Source: a virus
Strand: one strand, 5' to 3'
IMG/VR virus record: IMGVR_UViG_3300031212_000020
Coordinates: 1 to 24,941 of that record
DNA length: 24,941 nt
The translations under genes and the position numbers were made by a program. The stretch's first letter is position 1; every line of letters begins with the position of its first letter. Positions 20,924 to 24,941 of the stretch are shown one piece after another. The notes under the pieces are model-generated. The model worked only from the letters and a program-made list of their open reading frames with translations, was not told the origin of the DNA and made no database searches.

Positions 20924-20938
20924 CAATTTGGTTATTGT
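20923..20938. promoter_or_regulatory. Candidate repressor operator ACAAT-N6-ATTGT
   Basis: A perfect 5-base dyad with a 6-base spacer, abutting the -35 box of the leftward early promoter. It is a good position for repression by the CI-type protein encoded just to the right. Confidence 0.5.
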
Positions 20939-20945
20939 ATTTTGC

Positions 20946-20960
20946 TATTGGTATTCAATA
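20946..20960. promoter_or_regulatory. Second switch-region dyad TATTG-N5-CAATA
   Basis: A perfect 5-base inverted repeat ending at the first base of the repressor ATG. Its ATTG/CAAT half-sites are those of the upstream dyad in the opposite orientation. It may be an autoregulatory operator for the repressor gene. Confidence 0.4.
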
Positions 20961-21622
20961 TGGGTGACAAACTTTTAAATAGTGAATTAATGATTCACAG
21001 AATGAGAGAAGCGATCGGCGCCAAAAACGATGGTCAGGTTGGTGAATTCGTCGGCGCATCTAAACAGGCGGTTTATAACTGGAAAAATCGGGGATCTATC
21101 CCGATCGAGTACTGCGTTGGGTTCTGCATGAAAACGTCCAGAAGTATGGATTGGCTGATTTTTGGAGAGACAGCCGAGGGCGCAACAGAAATACCGCCGG
21201 GCATGGATAACGAGTATTCAGAAATTCCGCTTTACGACATAGAAGTCAGCGCCGGCCACGGCTCCTTTTTCGATCACGAACGGATAAGCAGCCGCCTGAA
21301 GTTTCGCAACGACTGGCTTACCCGCGAGGGCTTGTCTAAAAGCACCCTGGTCGGCATTCTCGTGGCCGGCGACTCTATGGATGGCACACTAGCTGATGGT
21401 GACATGGTGTTGATTGACCGCTCCCGCACTAAGCCAGATGGCGTTTTCGCTATTCGAATTGGTGATGGCCTGCGGATAAAGCGCTTGCAGAAGATGACGG
21501 ATGGATCGCTTCGGGTGTCCAGCGATAACGATATGTATCGCGAAGAAATCATCCATCCGGAGAACATGGGCCAGGTGGAGATTGTGGGGCAGTGCTATTG
21601 GCGCAGTGGTAAGGTTTTTTAA
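20960..21622 (+). CDS. cI: Prophage repressor, CI/LexA-like with S24 peptidase domain
   Basis: This 220-residue repressor keeps the phage dormant. Residues about 11-70 form a CI-type helix-turn-helix domain (HRMREAIGAKNDGQVGEFVGASKQAVYNWKNRG). The C-terminal domain is an S24 self-cleaving peptidase. It has an Ala98-Gly99 site in EVSAGHG, the nucleophile Ser139 in VAGDSMDGTL, and the base Lys174 in LRIKRL. RecA-stimulated cleavage, and so SOS induction, is expected. This differs from the P2 C protein, which is small and not SOS-cleaved. ATG 20960 has no ribosome site. A second ATG at 20990 also lacks one, so the message may be leaderless or nearly so. It diverges from the early operon. Confidence 0.9.
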   Translation: MGDKLLNSELMIHRMREAIGAKNDGQVGEFVGASKQAVYNWKNRGSIPIEYCVGFCMKTSRSMDWLIFGETAEGATEIPPGMDNEYSEIPLYDIEVSAGHGSFFDHERISSRLKFRNDWLTREGLSKSTLVGILVAGDSMDGTLADGDMVLIDRSRTKPDGVFAIRIGDGLRIKRLQKMTDGSLRVSSDNDMYREEIIHPENMGQVEIVGQCYWRSGKVF

Positions 21623-21649
21623 TGGAAGCTGTTGAATAAGGAGTTTGTT

Positions 21650-22189
21650 GTGGCTTTAACAAAGTGCAAAGAGTGTAAAAGAGAGGTTTCAGCTCAGGCT
21701 AAGACCTGCCCGCATTGCGGCGTAAAGAGTCCCGGGGTCGGTAATAAGGAAATGCTGATCGGACTTGGCGCCATCGCACTGGTTACAGTGATTGGCTTTA
21801 CCGCTTGTTCTTCCGAAGATGAAGTGGTTGAAAAGCCAGCCGGCCCTACGGCAGAGGAAATAGCGACAACAGAAGCCGCTGAACAAGCGCTGTGCCGGCA
21901 GGATATTGCGTGCTGGGGCGAGCAACATTGGTCAGGTGCAACTAACCGATGCCAAAAAGAGATTGAGCGCCAGGCCAAGTATGAGGTTAAGTGGACTGAT
22001 GAATACCCCGATTTGAAGCTGAGCCGGCGCGGCTGGCTGGACAAGGATGAGGGCACCCTTACCTACTACGGCGACCGCGTTCAGTTCTCCAATGGCTATG
22101 GCGCTTTCGAAAATTACGCATACAGCTGTGACTATGACCCGTCAACAAAGACGGTTTTGAGCGTGGTGGTGGAGCCCGGCAGGCTCTAA
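21650..22189 (+). CDS. Zinc-ribbon membrane protein, probable lysogenic accessory gene
   Basis: This 179-residue protein has an N-terminal zinc ribbon (Cys6, Cys9, Cys21, Cys24; CKECKREVSAQAKTCPHCG). One membrane helix follows at about 35-53 (MLIGLGAIALVTVIGFTAC), then an Ala/Glu-rich linker. The C-terminal domain has paired Cys residues (LCRQDIACWG, NRCQKEI, YSCDYDP) and a conserved-looking end, YGDRVQFSNGYGAFENYAYSC...VVVEPGRL. The ribbon should be cytosolic and the Cys domain periplasmic. The start is GTG at 21650-21652, preceded six bases upstream by AAGGAG. An in-frame TTG at 21632 is less likely. It follows the repressor in the same direction and is probably expressed in lysogens. Function is unknown; superinfection exclusion is one possibility. 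Confidence 0.8.
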   Translation: MALTKCKECKREVSAQAKTCPHCGVKSPGVGNKEMLIGLGAIALVTVIGFTACSSEDEVVEKPAGPTAEEIATTEAAEQALCRQDIACWGEQHWSGATNRCQKEIERQAKYEVKWTDEYPDLKLSRRGWLDKDEGTLTYYGDRVQFSNGYGAFENYAYSCDYDPSTKTVLSVVVEPGRL

Positions 22190-22204
22190 GTCAGCGGTTT
22201 TTTT
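22172..22204 (+). terminator. Weak hairpin plus T run after the zinc-ribbon gene
   Basis: GAGCC-N5-GGCTC (22172-22186) overlaps the end of the gene. Seven T (22198-22204) follow 11 bases later. The gap makes it a poor intrinsic terminator, but it may partly separate the next gene. Confidence 0.3.
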
Positions 22205-22251
22205 AGTGCATGACTTCGACCATTGGAGTTATAAAAACAAGGATGTCCGCA

Positions 22252-22707
22252 ATGGGCTCAATTTCGTTTAACTATACGGATTCAAAAGGAGAAACAAACG
22301 ACTGGACGGTGGAGCACTGGAACGAGTCGGGGCGATATTTGCGGGGCGTTTGTCAGCACGATGGAAAGTACCGCACCTTTCGTAAAGACAGAATCAACCG
22401 GTACCTGGGTGAAGGCGAAGCAACGGTCAGGCAGCCTTACACGCCGCCACCGCCGAAAGCGGATACAAGCCCAGAGATTTGTTTCACGGGTTTTGCCAAA
22501 GACCTTCGGGCAACGCTTGAAAGCCAGGCTTCCGAACACCTGATGGCGGTTAAAAAGGACGTTACCAAAAACCTTTCGTTTCTTTGCTGCGGCCCAAATG
22601 CCGGCCCGGCGAAGATGGAAAAAGCCCGTGACCGCGGGTGCTTCATCCTTTCGCACGATGCGCTGATAACAATGCTGGAGACGGGCGAGATACCCCACGA
22701 ACATTAG
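22252..22707 (+). CDS. WYL-like domain fused to BRCT domain
   Basis: This 151-residue protein joins a small N-terminal WYL-like domain (about 3-52) with a C-terminal BRCT domain (about 75-147). The WYL-like part reads ISFNYTDSKGETNDWTVEHW and YRTFRKDRINRYL. The BRCT part reads EICFTGFAKDLRATLE, KKDVTKNLSFLCCGPNAGPAKMEKARDRGCFILSHDALITML. The BRCT text resembles that of NAD-dependent DNA ligases and bacterial single-BRCT proteins, which bind DNA ends or phosphates. WYL domains sense nucleic-acid or nucleotide ligands. ATG 22252-22254 is chosen because AAGGA lies eight bases upstream; ATGs at 22210 and 22243 are alternatives. It follows the repressor and zinc-ribbon genes. A DNA-damage or defence role is possible but only inferred. 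Confidence 0.8.
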   Translation: MGSISFNYTDSKGETNDWTVEHWNESGRYLRGVCQHDGKYRTFRKDRINRYLGEGEATVRQPYTPPPPKADTSPEICFTGFAKDLRATLESQASEHLMAVKKDVTKNLSFLCCGPNAGPAKMEKARDRGCFILSHDALITMLETGEIPHEH

Positions 22708-22726
22708 CAATAGGTTCTTTCTATTG
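22708..22726. other. Short hairpin between convergent gene ends
   Basis: CAATAG-N7-CTATTG lies between the stop of the WYL/BRCT gene and the stop of D, which run toward each other. There is no T run on either side. It might still help end both transcripts. Confidence 0.25.
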
Positions 22727-23707
22727 ACTGATTGTTTCGGCATTTAAGGCTGTAATCAATCCACTATCACTCAAGCTATGGCTGGCCCTGGTAATCACCC
22801 ACTGCCGGCCATTTACTTGCGGCTTCAGACCGTCCACTGACATTTGCCACTCTGGCCCAATCTCTGGCCGGCCCACGGCCAGGGTGATGCTGAATTCTGC
22901 TTCTCCTCGAGTAAGCCTGTTCAACTCCGCGTTCGCCGCTGCCAGGGCTTCCGGTTCGTTGGCGTAGGTTGCGCGCAGGCGCTTTATTCTGCCGTCACTG
23001 CCTGCCAGTGCCTGTACTTGTGTGCCCTTTTCTAAGTCTTGCCAGAACGCCACCACGCCGGTGTATTTTTCGCGGTCTACTTCGCGGTAGCTGTATTGGT
23101 CACTGCTTTGCGGGGTGATGGCCAACAGTGGCAAGGCGTTCCCGCTGGCTGTTTTGGCTTCGCCCCTGGGTGTGAACAGCAGGCGGCCGGCTTTTACTGC
23201 GGATATGGCGTCGTGCCTTTCGGCCAGACGGTTCAGCAGGTTCAAATCAGACTCGTCGGTTTGGTCCAGGTGCTCGATGGCGATCGCGCCCAGGCGCTTG
23301 GCCACCACTACTTCCAGTTCGTTGTTGGCTGCGATTTCACCCACTATGTCGCCCAGGGTTACCTGGTCCCACGATCGTGTTCGCCGCGCGGGCAAGCCGT
23401 TGCGCATGTCGGCACTGCGGGCGGTTATGCTGATTTGGTCGGGCGGGCCGGTGAAGCTGGCTTCGTCGACAATGAACAGGCCTTTTTCGACCAGCTGCTG
23501 ATTCTTCCAGCCTATGGCCAGCTCAATCTCGGCGCCCTTAGGCGGGATCTCTACGGCGCTGTCGTGGTCGCTGATGGTGATTGAGAGGGTGTCGGCTTCG
23601 TCGCCTGGGGTTTCGTCTAGGGTCAGGTCGATCAGGCGGCCGTTTACCCGCGGGGTGATGTTGGTGCCGTTAACGATCAGGCGGTAATACGGGGCGCGGT
23701 GTTCCAT
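22721..23707 (-). CDS. D: Tail protein D (baseplate hub)
   Basis: This 328-residue protein is of the P2 gpD type (387 aa in P2), the baseplate hub that holds the V spike and is related to T4 gp27. Recognisable text includes YYRLIVNGTNITPRVNGRLIDLTLDETPGDEADTLSITISD near the start. Further segments are LDQTDESDLNLLNRLAERHDAISAVKAGRLLFTPRG (about 147-182) and VNGRQWVITRASHSLSDSGLITALNAE at the end. It begins one base inside the U stop (TAATG). It is the last gene of the tail F-E-T-U-D operon. In P2 it would be followed by ogr, which is absent here. Confidence 0.95.
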   Translation of the reverse strand: MEHRAPYYRLIVNGTNITPRVNGRLIDLTLDETPGDEADTLSITISDHDSAVEIPPKGAEIELAIGWKNQQLVEKGLFIVDEASFTGPPDQISITARSADMRNGLPARRTRSWDQVTLGDIVGEIAANNELEVVVAKRLGAIAIEHLDQTDESDLNLLNRLAERHDAISAVKAGRLLFTPRGEAKTASGNALPLLAITPQSSDQYSYREVDREKYTGVVAFWQDLEKGTQVQALAGSDGRIKRLRATYANEPEALAAANAELNRLTRGEAEFSITLAVGRPEIGPEWQMSVDGLKPQVNGRQWVITRASHSLSDSGLITALNAETISQ

Positions 23708-24183
23708 TATGCGAGTAACCCTCCGCTGCGGCGTGGGTTGTAAAGCCCTAGGCCAATGGCGGCGTCGCGGCTGGTACCTGCCTGGCTGCGGAACTGTTCG
23801 AAGTTGTCTTCGTCTACCCGAACCAGTTCGATGCTGAATTCGATTTTGCGCGGCACGCCGTCGCTGAAAAACACGGAGCTGGTTTCGCTCACGCCGGTGA
23901 TGGCCCAGAAGCCGTAAACCCGGCCCGATCCTTCGATCAGCGGCCAGGCTTTGCCCTCGTCTGCCATGATTCGCACGTCGTCCAGGGTTACGCGGCCGCC
24001 GGTTATTTCGGGGTGCAATGTGCCAGACAGGGATATGGTGTCTTCACCTGGGCCCAGGTATTGGTACCCGGGCCGCTGCCCTACCCGCGACTGGCTGGCG
24101 TGGCGCCATTGGCTTGCGCGCTGCAGCTGCTGATACGGCAGAGACTTTGTTTCAAATACAAACATGCCCAGCGTCATCATCAT
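23707..24183 (-). CDS. U: Tail protein U
   Basis: This 158-residue protein matches P2 gpU (159 aa), a tail tip / tube initiation protein. Family features are MFVFETKSLPYQQLQRASQWRHASQSRVGQRPGYQYLGPGEDTISLSGTLHPEITGGRVTLDDVR and FSIELVRVDEDNF. Three ATG codons in a row start the gene, so the exact first residue is ambiguous by two. It follows T after 5 bases and overlaps D by one. Confidence 0.95.
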   Translation of the reverse strand: MMMTLGMFVFETKSLPYQQLQRASQWRHASQSRVGQRPGYQYLGPGEDTISLSGTLHPEITGGRVTLDDVRIMADEGKAWPLIEGSGRVYGFWAITGVSETSSVFFSDGVPRKIEFSIELVRVDEDNFEQFRSQAGTSRDAAIGLGLYNPRRSGGLLA

Positions 24184-24188
24184 AGCGG

Positions 24189-24941
24189 TTAATCCCTGTC
24201 GTACAGTGCGCTGCGGGCGCGGGTGGCTTTGGCTCTGTCACGCGCGGCCAGTATGCGCTGCACTTCGCCGGCGATTTCCTGGGCGCTTTGCCCGGGTGCT
24301 GTGTTGACGTGGATGGTGATGGTGTCGCCACCGGCTTGCTGTGTGGTTGGCGCGCCACGGGAAATGGGCGGCCTGCTGTCGAATTCCACGTTGCCGGCGG
24401 CGGCTGGCAGTGCTGCAGCGCCAATGGCAATGCCCGCACCGGCCTGGCGTACACGCTTTCCAAAGCCGGTAACTTGCTTGAGTGTGTCGGGCTCTTTCTG
24501 TTCCAGGCCCTGGCGGTAGCCTTCCAGGGTGTCGTGGCCTGCGCTCATGAACACGCGGGACGGGGATTTGATGCCCAACGTTTCTTTGAACCAGCCGATC
24601 GCTTTGGCGCCGGCGCCGGTGATGGTTTCTTTCACCTTGCTTAGGCCACCGAGTATGCCGCCCACCAGGCCGTCTAGGATCTGTTTGCCGAAGCCGGTGA
24701 AAGACTCGGGCAGATCGACACCGAACCAGATCATTACTCCGGAAAAGGCTTTCTTGAAAAGGCTAACAGGCGACCACGACACAATAAGGCTACCCACCGT
24801 TGAGATGCCTTGGCTGAAGGCGCCACTGACGCCAGACCATAAGCCGCTGAGCATGCTACCCAGGCCACCAATGGCGCTACCGATACCGGACACTAGGCCG
24901 CTGATCATCTTGCCGCCGGCGGCGGTCAGGTTGGATGGCAG
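24189..24941 (-). CDS. T: Tail tape measure protein T (C-terminal part, runs off the window)
   Basis: This is the last 250 residues of a large tail tape measure protein, which sets tail length and is ejected at infection. The frame is open to the window edge, and the internal ATG at 24908 is not a start. Repeated Gly/Ser-rich hydrophobic stretches (MISGLVSGIGSAIGGLGSMLSGLWSGVSG) are typical. The motif LGIKSPSRVFMSAGHDTLEGYRQGL is a near-universal mark of tape-measure C-terminal regions. The end is basic (RILAARDRAKATRARSALYDRD). Most of the protein lies outside the window, where E, FII and FI are expected. Confidence 0.93.
   Translation of the reverse strand: MPSNLTAAGGKMISGLVSGIGSAIGGLGSMLSGLWSGVSGAFSQGISTVGSLIVSWSPVSLFKKAFSGVMIWFGVDLPESFTGFGKQILDGLVGGILGGLSKVKETITGAGAKAIGWFKETLGIKSPSRVFMSAGHDTLEGYRQGLEQKEPDTLKQVTGFGKRVRQAGAGIAIGAAALPAAAGNVEFDSRPPISRGAPTTQQAGGDTITIHVNTAPGQSAQEIAGEVQRILAARDRAKATRARSALYDRD

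Noticed and set aside
1-24941. CRISPR array, insertion sequence or rRNA gene
   Set aside because: No array of regularly spaced long repeats, no transposase and no rRNA segment was seen.

Overview
The window is most of the genome of a temperate P2-like myophage (peduovirus type) from a gammaproteobacterium. The head, tail and lysis genes match P2 genes Q, P, O, N, M, L, X, R, S, V, W, J, I, T, U and D in order and approximate length. The host is not identified directly. The attachment core is the 3' half of a tRNA-Cys gene, and the moderately GC-rich code suits a pseudomonad- or Marinobacter-like marine host, but that is a guess.

Layout. Positions 1-8236 (minus strand, read right to left) carry scaffold O, capsid N, terminase small subunit M, L and X. 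They continue with a lysis cassette (coiled-coil membrane protein, T7-type amidase, small holin-like protein, nested Rz/Rz1 spanins), then R, S, V, a small conserved gene, W, J and partial I. Positions 8396-11145 (plus) carry terminase P and portal Q, ending in a strong terminator. Positions 11146-12078 are non-coding. They hold a cluster of GTAACA hexamers around an AT-rich core (candidate replication origin) and an apparently complete attP with integrase arm repeats. Positions 12079-20859 (minus) form one long early operon: an RHH regulator, two small genes, an Ogr-type late activator, a 903-aa primase-helicase, a DksA/TraR protein, many small unknown genes, then xis and int last. Positions 20860-22707 hold the switch region and a plus-strand lysogeny block: a LexA/CI-type repressor, a zinc-ribbon membrane protein and a WYL-like/BRCT protein. 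Positions 22721-24941 (minus) are tail genes D, U and partial T.

How it works together. The CI-type repressor has an Ala-Gly cleavage site and a Ser/Lys dyad, so it should be inactivated during the SOS response. This would release the leftward early promoter. The early operon makes the replication protein and Ogr, which should activate the late operons. Two matching dyads, upstream of V and in the P/O gap, are candidate Ogr sites.

Two points stand out. First, head genes lie on one side of attP and int on the other, with no host DNA. The sequence therefore looks like the circular or packaged phage genome (or a tandem prophage) rather than a single integrated copy. I terminates at one window edge and T at the other, as expected if the missing H-G-F-E-T segment closes the circle. 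Second, P2's rolling-circle protein A is absent. A P4/SaPI-like primase-helicase replaces it, with an origin-like iteron cluster close to the expected cos end. The integrase also lacks the usual first catalytic arginine, and one early gene appears to carry a one-base frameshift.
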